A DNA stretch of 64,000 nucleotides. Origin: Siphonodentalium dalli. Lineage: Eukaryota; Mollusca; Scaphopoda; Gadilida; Siphonodentaliidae. Below are positions 35,335 to 46,568 of the stretch, in pieces. Under the pieces are notes generated by a model that was not told the DNA's origin, did not search any database, and saw only the letters and a list, made by a program, of their open reading frames with translations. The position numbers and the translations under genes were made by a program. How positions within the stretch are numbered: the first letter of the stretch is position 1; every line of letters begins with the position of its first letter. Location: positions 250,305,582 to 250,369,581 of the forward strand of contig CP136061.1 in assembly GCA_032622095.1 (NCBI GenBank), written 5' to 3'.

Positions 35335-35643
35335 TTGATTGATTGATTGATTGGGGTTTATTGTCGCTTTAGCAACTAAGGCCATATCACGACATTGTCA
35401 GTTTTAGTGGTGGAGTAAATCCGCACACTTGCGACTAATCTAACAGTGATTTCAATGGCTGATAAACTCGTCAACCATGTGCGGCAAACCACCGGCCATC
35501 GGCGAGTAACTGGTAACTCCACCAGATAACGATTTCGAGCTACAAAGTCCACGACGGAAACATGAGGATTTGAACCCTTATCGCCAGCGTTGGATGGCGA
35601 AACGGCTTGGAGTTGTACCAACCGATTGAGCCACCGAGGCCCC
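35335..35643 (-). mobile_element. tRNA-derived SINE with 13-bp target duplication
   Basis: Read on the minus strand, it starts GGGGCCTCGGTGGCTCAATC, which holds an A-box-like GTGGCTCAATCGGTTGG. A B-box GGGTTCAAATCC follows about 50 nt on. Then come a body of about 200 nt and a 3' tail ending CAATAAACCCCAATCAATCA with ATCA repeats. The insert is bordered by GGATGCTCCAGGA at 35322-35334 and 35644-35656. A tRNA head, unrelated body and short-repeat tail define a tRNA-type SINE. It would be transcribed by RNA polymerase III and moved by a partner LINE. Confidence 0.9.
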
Positions 35644-35659
35644 GGATGCTCCAGGAAGA

Positions 35660-37285
35660 TCGGTCCATGTCACACTCCAACTTTCTTCATAGTAGCCTGT
35701 CATTTGTATTAAAAAAAATGGGTTTCGTAAACAAAATTGGGGATTTTGTGCAATGTAGTTAATCGTAAATCCCATATACTGGAGACATTGGAAACCATTG
35801 TTGATAAGCTTCTTATCGATTAGTAGCCTCAAAAATGGCGTTACCATAGCAACAGTATGTGGTTTCTGAGAATTCTGGAAAATGTTCATATGTGAATTAT
35901 TTTAGTGACAACGGTGGACTTGTTGGTCGATATGGTTATATAATAATACTTGCATGCATACATTCTCCAAGACGAACCTCCAGCACTGTTTTATCACTTC
36001 ATGTGCTATTATTTGTCTTTATGAGGAACCTTTCTCAATTTATTGCATCATATTGATCTTTGTTACATTCTGGAGATCATAGCCTTTATTTTGAGATACA
36101 TATCTTATCCATAGGCTGATTGTTACTTGTGTGAGAGATTTTACGAAATATGTGACCAGGCCAATTGGCGACCCTTAAAATTAGAAATTGCTCTTCCCGA
36201 TAGACAATGGCCACACCATTAGTTGGGTGGAAAGAGGACACATGTATATCACACCATTATATATTATTTTGGATATGATCCGAATAACGTACACCGTTGG
36301 CATGGCAACCATTTTGGTGAATCACATGTTGTTTGTCATACTATATCCATTATGTATTGCTAATGACCAGAAACCTCATAATTTTTTTTTTCGCTGTGCA
36401 TCTATTTTGATTGGGTCATATACTTGTAAGAACATATAAATTTTATATATGGGTAGATTCAAAATGCTATCCCCAACAGTATGGTAATAGGACGCATGTA
36501 CGCCAATAATACTAATAATATATATTTAACAACAGTTGAGCATCGATGTTTTTATTTATTTCCAGATATTGTCGTAGAACAGGGATCAGTTTAGTTGAAG
36601 TGCTTTAAAGTTGTCGCCCTGGGATTACTCAAGTACACAATTTAAAATCCATATCTCAGGTAAAACATCCGTTTTGCGAGAACGACCGAGATGTTGTTAT
36701 GAAAAATCCGTTTATCAACTATGCATCAAATCGGTCGACGTTTGTTCAAGTTATATATCGCGATAACGACATTAAGTTTTTTTAAATAGGCAATGGGCCT
36801 TTTGTTTCTGTTTGATTGCTTTGAAAAATTCGACTGACTGAACACTGGGAAAGGATAGTTGAACACTATTTCAATAGAACACAAACATTATATGTAAGAC
36901 AGACGTAGAGAGAGAGATAATATAGAGTGAAAGACAAGGTATATAGATGGAGAATGGAGAGAGAGCACGGGAAGGGAAAGATGCTTCTTTTATATTTATA
37001 TTTTGTCTGATAGATATATAGGGTTATTGTTATTAATTTCGGCGTAATGGTTGCGTGTTCGGTCAATGGATATGGATTTTGAATGGTTTAAGTGATTAAG
37101 CCTCAAGAGGAATCAGATTGTATTACTTGTTGTGCTTATCAAATAAGCGTATCTGCAGCCATAAACTATTGTATTGGTGTTGGGGTCCTTCTTCATAAAA
37201 TGTTGGTACATGTGTAAGAAACAATAGCAAGTATATTATAACGGTATATTTTGAAGGGGGGTTACTTGTTTGTCCGAAAATGTAG
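35660..37285. other. Non-coding stretch
   Basis: AT-rich, with an X-box-like site near 36297 and a GAGAGA-rich stretch at 36906-36965. No gene is supported. Confidence 0.4.
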
Positions 37286-37287
37286 CC

Positions 37288-37593
37288 TCAAGAGTTCCGA
37301 AATATATCAATGACCTTTTTAAAAAAAACTAAGAGATTATTGGTAATTCTTCTGTTGTGGTTATTGAATAGTGCTGCTAACTTGTTAGCGTTTGGTTTCC
37401 GATAATAGTATGGCCCCAGGTATTGTACGCGTATGTCTTGGGGTTCAATACATTTAAGGATTACATGATACTCGTCGCATATTTCTGAGTTGCAGAGGGC
37501 ACATAATCTATCCGAATATGGGGCATTGGTCCACGTGCCATATTCTATAGAGAGTCTATGGTTCCTCGTTCGGAAAAGAAGGATGCTTTGCAC
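37288..37593 (-). pseudogene. C-terminal remnant of a LINE reverse-transcriptase protein
   Basis: About 100 residues are readable. They show the region after the RT domain of many non-LTR elements: RxRNHRLSIEYGTW, then R-C-LC (CxxC), then DEYHVILKC (H-x4-C), which together form the common CCHC-like end motif. A stop lies just upstream in the same frame, so the fragment is 5'-truncated or decayed. No polymerase core is present nearby. Confidence 0.65.
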
Positions 37594-37964
37594 GACCCGG
37601 TGGTTTGTTGTTCATAGGTAACTTTCTCGTTCACATGAGGTATTGATAATACGATAAGAGGCGAATTTACTGGATGTTGCTATCGATGACAACTAATTGT
37701 GCTTGGCATGCTCATCGATACTCATTCTCATGATAGCATTATGTATTCAAGCAAGTGTACTAGTCATCATAATTATAAACCTGTGGATATATATACATAA
37801 TCATAATATTTAATGAACATTGAAATCACTTCCGACATATATATTAGCTTACCACTAAATCCGTTTTATGTTAATGTTCTAATTGGACGCTAGGCCATTG
37901 GAAATACATACATGGATGCTCATGCAATGCCATATTCGTCAAATGTGTTAGAGTTCATGAATAA

Positions 37965-38835
37965 CTGGTTCGGACGTTAGAACGATCAACCAATTAGTTT
38001 GTAAAAGTGGTCAATATTAGCCAGTTTCTTTGCAAAAGACGTAAGCCTACATCCTTCTCGAAATTTGAATGCCATTGTGCGCAAATTTCACCGTTTAATC
38101 TTCTAGTCTATTCCAGACAAAGCAATTTTCCAAGTAGATTTGGAGAGCTTCTATGAGTACTATGGCATTTCCTATAGAACGTTAATGTCAATAGAACGTT
38201 GTTTGATAAACCAACGGCTAATTATGGACCCCTCTCCAATTCTGATCTCTCACGATAATCCAGCGACAAAAAGGGCACCAGTCTCATAAGAGACATATAC
38301 AACATCACAAAACAACAGGTATGTCCTGGACAGTAAACGCCCTTTGTGCTTGTCGTGTTTAGTAACTCATTCAACGTTTTTTAAAAATATTTTAGAGTTT
38401 GCGAGTTGTTTGTCTTGGATCGGATGTTAGAATAATGAACCAATTAGTGTGTAAAAGTGGTCAATATCAGCCAGTTTCTTTGCAAAAGACATAAAGGCTA
38501 CATCCTTCTAGAAATTTAATTGTCATTGTGTTTCGCAAATTTAACGGTTTATTGTTCTAGTTTATTCTAAGCAAAGTCATTATCAAGGTAGACCTGGAGA
38601 GCTTCGATAGGCATTATGGTATTTCCCATAGAAATTTAATTTCAATAGAACGTTGTTTGATAAACTAAAGGCTAATTTTGGACCACTCTCCAAATCTGAC
38701 CTTTCACGATAATCGAGCGACAACAAAAGGCCACCAACCTCATATGAGCGATCTACAACATCACAGCACAACAGGTGTGTCTTGGAGGTAGTAAGCTCCC
38801 TTTGTGTTTGTCGTGTCGAGTTATTCATTCAAAGT
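37965..38835. repeat. Tandem duplication of about 430 bp
   Basis: Segments 37970-38385 and 38400-38830 match over most of their length (AACCAATTAGT-TGTAAAAG, CAGTTTCTTTGCAAAAGAC, TAGAACGTTGTTTGATAAAC), with many substitutions and small indels. It is non-coding and old. Confidence 0.8.
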
Positions 38836-40120
38836 TTATCAATTAAACATTAAAAGTTCTCTTCCTGCTGGATCGGTAAAAAGCGACATTAGCCAGTCAA
38901 TATAGGTGATCGTGAATATGTGGCAGTGAGGCTCAAATTGCCTCTACTCCTACTACTAATCCATTCTTATTCTGCGTTTAAACAAATCTGCCAAAGGACA
39001 TGTCTCTCGACGCGAGTTTCACCACTTTGTGTGTGGTATTCCGCAAGATGATTTACCCGAAAAGACAAAAGTTGGTGTGTTTACATCATGTATGTTTATA
39101 GAGACATATTATGAGATCTGTCTATCTATCCGTCCGTCCGTTCGCAACTTTTCGTCCTAACCCTAGAACCGCTGTTGTGGGTTAAGTAACTAGATAGAAC
39201 AAGTTGTAACGAACACATTTGTTTATTGTTTTGTGTCTACTGATCGCCACCAAAAGAGTAGCCGTTAACGTGTCACTTGCAACACTTAGGAAACAGCCGT
39301 CCACACCATACTGTGCCATAAACAATAAAAAATCGAAGACTGCCCCCCCCCCCCCTCCAATGTGTTTTTGTTCTTGAGGACACAAATTTCACGGTTATTC
39401 ACGCTGTTGGGGTAGGATTGTAATATATGACAACTTCAGAAATTAGCAGTCTTCCGGGGACTTAGTATCGAACGTGTTTTTATTTTTGAAAACAATGAAA
39501 ACCGGTTCAGCCAGTTACAGAGGTGTGTTGACGATTTAAATGCAGACGGGGAACCACAGTGCAGTTATATTTGTCGATAACTTCCTGTTGATCTCTACAA
39601 GACAAAATCCATACATGGGAATGACATGACCACCATCCGATTTTAAATCTTCAAAACACATTTTCAGTGTATAAACCTACACACACGGATTGAAATAATT
39701 GGATGGGACATGGCATGACATGATATTAATTATTTGATACAATAAAGTGCACTAAGACATAGACGCATGTTTTGCTTAAATCGGGACAGCAATACATTTT
39801 CACTAAATGATTTGTTCTGGATCGTGAGAGATGAGCAACATTGAGTTTCATATATCACCATCACCATCACCATCACTGACTATGAAATGAAAACAGCCAA
39901 AGAGAAGACCAACAACAAATATAACTACAGTCCATGCATGTAGGTTAAAATAGTACATTCCTTGGAGTATAAATGACAATTGAATAAAACAAACCACCGA
40001 ATACATGTAGTATGCTGTCCAAAATGTCTTATTTTTGTATGTAGTACATGCGTGTCAAGTTTGGTGCTTTTACGATAAAATGCACGATTTTGTCATCTAT
40101 CCGCCCCACTATTTGTGCAT
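38836..40120. other. Non-coding stretch
   Basis: A C-run stands at about 39342-39355 and a CACCAT triplet run near 39856. The part at 40015-40115 is an inverted copy of 33800-33910. No gene is supported. Confidence 0.4.
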
Positions 40121-40124
40121 TAGA

Positions 40125-40580
40125 TTAGACGCCTTCAATCATAAACAATCATTTTATAGAACTGGAAGTGGAATTACGAACAAAAATCTGCGATAAGAAA
40201 TTCTATAAGATGTTGGGTGTGGGCTGGGGGGGGGGGGGGGGGGGGGTATCGAATAAATTTATTCTCAATACTTGGATGTCATATGAGTTTGTTATTTTGT
40301 GCATAATATTAGATAATCCTTCAATCAAAAACAATCATTTTTAGAACTGGAATTTCGAACAAAAATCTTCGATCTGAATTGGGTGGGGGTGGCGAATAAC
40401 TTTATTCTTCAAACTTGGGGTGGCGAATAACATTAGTCTTTAAACTCCGACGTAGATAAGTTTCTAATTTTTTGTATTTGATTAGACGATCCTTCATTCA
40501 TAAACAATCATTTCATAGAACTGGAAGTCGAATTGCGAATAAAAATCTGCGATCTGAAATTATGTATTGGTTGGTGGGTT
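40125..40580. repeat. Three diverged copies of a 190-bp repeat
   Basis: GATTAGACG, then CAATCATAAACAATCATTTT, then GAACAAAAATCTGCGAT occurs near 40125, 40310 and 40480. Each copy is followed by a G-rich stretch and GAATAA-TTTATTCT. Confidence 0.7.
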
Positions 40581-40664
40581 GGCGGGGTGGTGAATAACTT
40601 TATTCTTAATACTTGGATGGCAGATGAGTTTCTTATGCTGTACATTAGATTAGTCGATTGACAT

Positions 40665-41575
40665 TGAAAATTGGAATAGAGTCCAATTATTTAGCACAAC
40701 CCATCCTGATGTTGAAAATGTACATGCCATGCTGCTACTAAGAAAAGTATACAAGGGACCAGTTTTTGAACACTTGCCCCAACACTAGTGAAATCTATTT
40801 CATTCCTTGGATTGTCTTTGAGGTGTTTGATGAATGTTAATTAACCATAGAGTTAGAGATAGAACAAAATTTATTAAGGTTAACGAGCCATACAGCTCTA
40901 GCGCAAAATGAACAATGACCGTTTTCAACTACATCGGGTCTTGTGTACAATGTTATAAATCTATATTTTATCTGACAACCATAGAGGTCACTTGACATTA
41001 AACCACATTAAATCACACCAACATCATAGTGAAATGTATTTTATTCCTTGTATTGTCTTTAAGGTGTTTGATGAATGTCAATTAACCATAGAGTTAGAGA
41101 CAGAACAAAATTGATGAAGGTTAACTAGCCATACAGCTCTAACGGCAAAATGAACAATGACCGTTTTCAACTATATCGGGTCTTGCGTACAATGTTATAA
41201 ATCTATATTTTATCTGAGTTAAACAACCCACAATGTTAACTCCAACCTTCCTGAGCACATCTGCTGTTTCGACTGAACAGGAAACAATAAAGGCAAGTGA
41301 ACCGGATGATTTGGGGATATATGGCGGCTATTGGGGTAGATTTGGTCAAAAACATGAACAAAAATCCTCGAAGATATCCTGATTTTTGCTTAAGACGGCA
41401 GCCATCTTGGATTTGGAGATCACGTGACATTAAAACATTGGAATAGAGTGCAATTATTTTTATCACAACCCTTCCGATGTTGAAAATATGCATGCCATGC
41501 TTCTACTAAAAAAAGTATACAAGGAACCAGTTTTTGAACAGTTGCCCCAACCCTAGTAAATGTCCCGTAGTAATA
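40665..41575. repeat. Nested duplications
   Basis: Segment 40825-40980 (ATTAACCATAGAGTTAGAGA, GCCATACAGCTCTA, ATATCGGGTCTTG-type) recurs at 41065-41220. Segment 40670-40810 (AAAGTATACAAGG, CCAGTTTTTGAACA) recurs at 41435-41575. No gene is supported. Confidence 0.75.
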
Positions 41576-41684
41576 TGGAAATCATTATTAATTTTGTTTG
41601 ACCCCAACGGTTTCGTGATCATTTTACCTTGATAAAAATATGATATATGTATCGTGCATGGACCTCAACGTTGCAATTTATTTT

Positions 41685-42375
41685 GCTAAATCGGCTGCGT
41701 GGCCAGCACCATGGCTGTCACAAGGGAATCCTTGAATTCTCGTGCGGTGCCACACAGCGGGCATCTATATAAGACAGGGAGGCAACCATATAACCCGTTC
41801 CATATTTTCGAAAATAGGGCTGAAGTCGTGCATGGAGTGTCAAAATAGCCCCTTTTGATACTAAATCGGCTGCGTAGCCAGATCCATGGCGGCCACCCGG
41901 GAATTCTTGCATTTTCGGGCGGTGCCATCCAGCGGGCATCTATATGACATGGACGTGACTATATAGCCCCTTCAAAATATTCGAAAATTGGTCTGAATTC
42001 GTGCATGGAGACCAAATAGCACGTTTTGTTACTAAATCGGCTGCGTAGCCAGAACCATTGCGGCCCCCTGGAATCCTGGCATTTCCGCTCGGTGCCACCG
42101 AGCGGGCATCTTATATATGACATGGGCACGACCATATATACACGTAAGGATTCCCTTGTGACTGCAATGGTTCTGGCCACGCAGCCGATTTAGCAACAAA
42201 AATGGCAATGTTGAGCTCCGTGCACGACTTCAGCCCAATTATCGAACATTTGGGAAGGGGTTATATGGTTGCGTCCCTGTCCCATGGACGCCCACCGAGT
42301 GGCACCGCATGAAAATGCAAGGATTCCCGGGAGGCCGCCATGCTTTTAGCTACGTAATCATGTTTATGGGCTGCG
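41685..42375. repeat. Repeats of about 155 bp with AAATCGGCTGCGTAGCCAG
   Basis: Two to three direct copies (41690, 41865, 42035) and inverted pieces (42165-42350) share CTAAATCGGCTGCGTAGCC, GGCGGCC-CC, GGTGCCA-C-AGCGGGCATC and TATATGACATGG. Related pieces recur at 44735-45230. The open frames in them are shadows. Confidence 0.75.
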
Positions 42376-42899
42376 AAACGGTTTTCAAAAACATTTCTTT
42401 GTTTTTTGTAACATCTCCCAGTCTGTTGTTGAAAATACGTATGAGTATTAGGTCCTGATGGATCTGGGGTTTCTCTATCCATATTGTCGATTTAATTGTT
42501 TAAATACCAGAGGAGCAGATGGTGGCGATTTTGTGCCATGTCTATATAGTGGTATAAACGATACGACGTCACGATATCGGGAAGAGAAGTCCCAGAACCC
42601 AAGATACTGGCAGGTATACCACGAGGAGATCAGCGAAACCCACTTGAAATCCCAAACGCTCTGTATAGTCACACCGACTATCGACCCATTGGCCAAAGCC
42701 GGGACTATAGCCTATAGTACATGTATGAGGTGGCGCGGCATTTCCAAATTAATTGTCAACACACCTCATCCCACACGGACAACATCTTCATGTATACGGT
42801 ATTTTTATTTGTTTATATCTGCATTAAGTATACACTAATACTATAAAACAAGTTGATTATACGGTGACAGTCTTGACTTCTTGTTTACACTCAGACAGG

Positions 42900-43358
42900 A
42901 TGTCACCCGGAAAACTAGCAATTTATTTGTGCCTAATATTCAGCCAACTTAAGTCGGACAACGATTCCAACATTTATAACCAAAATATGCAATATATGTA
43001 TATAGTCATTCTCCAAGACAATGCCAATTTGTATTGTAATAATCAATCGGATAGGAATTTCATGAAAGCATTGTCATTCTGTGTACGTAGCATCAATTAT
43101 AAGACTGGAGCTATATATTTCAGCCTTGTCAATACATGCCCAGCGATACTTATATCGATTGGCATGTGTCGCTCGTCAACGTTTCAGCAGGAAGGGAGCC
43201 TGATGTTGAAATGTAAACCGTTGAAAGAAGCACTCAATGTGATAAATACAATAGGATTTTACCACCCAAGGCGCACCTGTTATTCTGGAAATCCATATAT
43301 TAATCTTATGAGACTGGTGGCATATTGTGATCGCCAGCGAACAGAATTGGAGAGGTGA
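42900..43358 (+). CDS. Candidate small secreted cysteine-containing protein
   Basis: A 152-residue frame starts at ATG 42900. The first 20 residues look like a signal peptide (MSPGKLAIYLCLIFSQ). The mature part holds seven cysteines spread over residues 45 to 145, such as LYC, SFC, NTC, GMC, LKC, RTC and AYC. A TATA box (TATAAAA, 42842-42848) lies 58 bp before the start. The nearest upstream and downstream DNA is repeat. I do not recognise the family. It may be an intronless secreted effector or one exon of a larger gene; a chance frame is possible. Confidence 0.4.
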   Translation: MSPGKLAIYLCLIFSQLKSDNDSNIYNQNMQYMYIVILQDNANLYCNNQSDRNFMKALSFCVRSINYKTGAIYFSLVNTCPAILISIGMCRSSTFQQEGSLMLKCKPLKEALNVINTIGFYHPRRTCYSGNPYINLMRLVAYCDRQRTELER

Positions 43359-43359
43359 T

Positions 43360-44730
43360 TAAAAATCACTCTATAGATACTGACACACAATGTTCTGTTG
43401 AAATGAATCTCCTAATTGAAAATACCGCTAGGTTTATCGACGCTCCGTGGGTCTACTTGGATAGATCTTGAAACTTATGATGCAGAATAGCTTTTACCTT
43501 CCTTTAACTCAATTGCAAATTAATTGATTAATATTGGCATCTATCACAAAGAAATGGGTTCATCGTCCAAACCATGACTAAAACGCACACTGCCATACAT
43601 ATTTAATAGAAAACATTTTTGACATAGCATCATACATCCTGGGACCCAACTTTACCCGAGCCTGTGTACATATTCCGTCCTTTTCCAGTCATTTTTTTTT
43701 AATTTGGCACAGATATTAAACATCGTTGGAACCTGCAATTCTGAGTTTGGTTGGAACCATTTTTGTCGAGTTCTTGTCATTTTTGCCGACTTTTCTAGCT
43801 CGTTAGCGCAATAACTTGAACAAATATTAACCGATTTTAACAATGTTTTGCGTAAGAGCTGTTTTAAAAAAATATCTTGGACGAGTTCGAAAACCAGACT
43901 TATCCGATCTTTTCTACCGCAATTATGGCCCCTAGTTTGACGAATTTTCTTGATTTTCAACATTTGAGGTTTCCGGATGATGACATTTATTCCGGACATA
44001 TCCAATCCTTCGGTTAGCCACATTGGACATTGTGGTCGGTCGACCTTTTATTTAATATGATTTGCGACGGTCATATCAGTGTATCATTTCTAGATGAAGA
44101 CAATCCAACTCGACCACCCATCGGACACTTGAATTATTCTAAACCACACAACTATCGACATTGCCGCGCCGTATATATCAGTACCAGATTCCTAGATTAT
44201 ATCCACGGTCCCCACACTACTTTCCCACCCATCGGAAACATGAATTATCAAAAAAATGCTCTTCATTGTTGGTCCACAAAATTTTAGGAGACAACGATAC
44301 GATTAGGTGCCATTAACTTAGCAGGTATAATCCCATGCGCATTAAGATTCGTCGACTAAGATTGTTACAAGTAACACCAGGGAGGTACAGCTTCACCTAT
44401 GTAGCCTCTGATGTCTACATATATAGAGTACATACAGTTTGCATTGGTGTGTGGCACCGTGGTACGGTATATATCATCTCATTCAAAACCAGCTAAATAA
44501 TCTTTTAATTCTTATTTTTTAAAAACACAGATTCACCCATATTAGCATTGCACTGTATCAACCCAATTTATTATGCTGTAATGCCGTTGAAGGTTGGTTG
44601 TGAGTTTGTGAGTAGCTTCATATCTGCCCTTACACAAGTTCCATGAATTCCGTTACTAGTTCCCAGACCAACCCCAGTTTCTAGTTCCCAGTTCTCATAA
44701 TATGATAACAATCGTTACTGAATCGCCCAC
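43360..44730. other. Non-coding stretch
   Basis: No supported gene. The minus frame at 43652-44023 has low-complexity basic content and no recognisable motif. Confidence 0.4.
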
Positions 44731-44734
44731 ATGT

Positions 44735-45205
44735 ATGTATGCATAATCACAGCAGCTACGGTGCCATCCTTTCTGGATTTTTCTTGTGCCGCGACTAGTC
44801 CATCTAGAAATCACAAACCAGGTCACATACGCTCGTCCAGCTGTTCAAAATTGGGCGTAAGTCGTGCATGGGGTCAACATAATGAAAAAAGGTCAGTTTT
44901 CGTTGCTAAATCGCCTGCGTAGGCATAACCATAGCAGCCACGATGTTATTGTTCTGGATTCGTTTTGTGCCGCTACTAGTTCATCTCAAAATAAAAAAAA
45001 CTTGGTCACAATTAACCTGTCCAGCTGTTCAAAAATTGGGTGTAAGTCGTGCGTGGAGGAAATTAACAATTTCCCGTTGCCAAATTCCAATATGTATGCA
45101 TAATCACAGCAGCCACGGCCACGGGGCTATCCTTGTGTATTCTTGTGCTGCCACCAGTCCATCTAGAAATCACAAACTGGGTCACATACGCCCATCCAGC
45201 TGTTC
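44735..45205. repeat. Three copies of a repeat related to 41685-42375
   Basis: Copies near 44740, 44925 and 45095 share CATAATCACAGCAGC, TTCTTGTGCCGC-ACTAGTCCAT, GGTCACATACG-CC and CCAGCTGTTCAAAA. Confidence 0.7.
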
Positions 45206-45209
45206 AAAA

Positions 45210-45536
45210 AATCGCCTTTGTTCTGACAACACTATTGTTTGTAAAAGAGCAGACAAAGGAGGTGCACTGGTGATTATGGAAGCGACCGACTATGCCAACA
45301 AATCGGAAGATACACTCTTGGACGATCGTTTTTACAAGACACTTCCTACAAATGAGGAGAAGTTTGTCACAAAGTTCTCTAAATGCCTAACTGATAAAGA
45401 AGCCGAATATCTCACAAAATTTGAGATGAAATGCAGCTCTTACGGATTAAGCAAAATTCATAAAAGTCCCACAATCCAACAGGCAAATAAAGAACAGAAT
45501 TCCGCGTATATCCGAGTGCCCAGGTGTGGATAATAT
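45210..45536 (+). pseudogene. N-terminal fragment of a Penelope-like reverse transcriptase
   Basis: About 105 residues carry the conserved start of Penelope-type RT: a strand ending RADKGGALVIM, then DYxxKxEDxLxDxxFYKxL, LTDKEAEYL and GLSKIHKS (usually xLPKIHKP). The frame stops right after and the polymerase core is absent. It follows directly on repeat DNA (44735-45205), so the fragment is truncated on both sides. Confidence 0.7.
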
Positions 45537-45539
45537 GGT

Positions 45540-46010
45540 CACTGATGTTAGTCGGGAAAATTTCTTTTGCGTGTATATACAGTTGGTGTTCGAGATAAAT
45601 CATCCAGAATATCGCAAAATTTGACTGAGTGAACATTTGGATGAATGTGGAAAGAATCAATATTCGATCTTCCCATTCCAAAAACTGTTCTCAGCAAACA
45701 GAATACGCCGAACCCGGAAGGAAGATTTCTACGTTGATCACTTCCGATGCAAACTAAATGCGCCCAGGAAATGACGTTGTGTAAAGCTGGGTTGTCTCCC
45801 TTGACACTATGATGTCTCATGTTATTCTTGGACCATATATATAACTGTGCACACGTTACTTTAAACTGTGAAATATATATATATATTTGCCAATGTCTGT
45901 TCCATAACAATTTACAGGGACCATCTCGATAACAATAGAGAGGTCTATTTTTGGTACTTTTTTTTACAAGAAAGATAATGGATAAGATAGTGCGGGTTAG
46001 AATTTTCTAA
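45540..46010. other. Non-coding flank of element 2
   Basis: No supported gene; host DNA up to the Polinton target site. Confidence 0.4.
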
Positions 46011-46016
46011 AGTGAC
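46011..46016. repeat. Target-site duplication, left copy (AGTGAC)
   Basis: It is identical to 63347-63352 and directly abuts the element's 5'-AG end. Six bp is the typical Polinton duplication. Confidence 0.95.
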
Positions 46017-46453
46017 AGTAGTAATGGGGGGCACTATGGCCCAGTACCCCCCAGTGGGGGGCACTATGGCCCAGTACCCCCCAGTGGGGGGCACTATGGC
46101 CCAGTACCCCCCAGTGGGGGGCACTATGGCCCAGTATCGAATACTGGACCATAGATCGTCCAGTATTCGATACTGGGCCATAGTGCCCCCCAGTGGGGGG
46201 CACTATGGCCCAGTATCGAATACTGGACGATCTATGGTCCAGTATTCATTACTGGGCCATAGTGCCCCCCACTGGGGGGTACTGGGCCATAGTGCCCCCC
46301 ACTGGGGGGTACTGGGCCATAGTGCCCCCACTGGGGGGTACTGGGCCATAGTGCCCCCACTGATGGGTACTGGGCCATAGTTCCCCCCTGAGGATAGATA
46401 TTCCTGTCATTGATGTGATATTTCTGATCGGAAAAAATGAAAATGGACTTAGA
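46017..46453. repeat. Left terminal inverted repeat of element 2
   Basis: The 437-bp repeat is itself an inverted repeat. Four 30-bp units (CACTATGGCCCAGTACCCCC, then CAGTGGGGGG) run inwards, then a pseudo-palindrome with GGACCATAGATCGTCC, a turn at about 46185-46200, a second one with GGACGATCTATGGTCC, and then the units in the opposite direction. A unique inner part ends GGACTTAGA at 46453. It matches the right repeat except for unit number and a few bases. Confidence 0.95.
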
Positions 46454-46533
46454 ATTATTTTTTTTCAAAAGGAAAATCTCACTTTGGAAAATATCAATTA
46501 GCAATCAAGAGTTTTTCTTTTCGAATATTTGGT

Positions 46534-46549
46534 GGCCCTGAAAAGGGCC
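46534..46549 (-). terminator. Histone-type 3' stem-loop after OTU-like gene (element 2)
   Basis: On the minus strand: ATAAAAC, GGCCCTTTTCAGGGCC, ACCAAATATT, then CGAAAAGAAAAACTCTTG. The stem lies 19 nt after the stop codon, and the purine-rich element starts about 12 nt after the stem. Confidence 0.75.
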
Positions 46550-46568
46550 GTTTTATTTTTGTTATAGT

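Larger units (their letters stand above)
33395..36315. promoter_or_regulatory. Cluster of X-box-like palindromes (GTTGCCATGGCAAC)
   Basis: Copies or close variants lie near 33403, 33590, 33937, 34513, 35846 and 36297, and one more at 63724. GTNRCC-GGYAAC is the known binding palindrome of RFX factors. Several copies are embedded in a dispersed repeat (shared pieces at 33840-33950, 40010-40110 and 63715-63830), so repeat spread may explain the cluster. Binding is not shown. Confidence 0.35.

Noticed and set aside
35522-35643. Functional tRNA gene
   Set aside because: A- and B-box-like sequences are present, but the sequence continues into a SINE body and tail with target duplications; no complete tRNA cloverleaf is evident.
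41686-42482. Several 70-80 residue frames
   Set aside because: They are translations of the 155-bp dispersed repeat and occur in both directions.
46012-46504. Open frames rich in GGHYGPV or WAIVPP repeats in the terminal repeats
   Set aside because: They are translations of the 30-bp terminal units, present in several frames on both strands.
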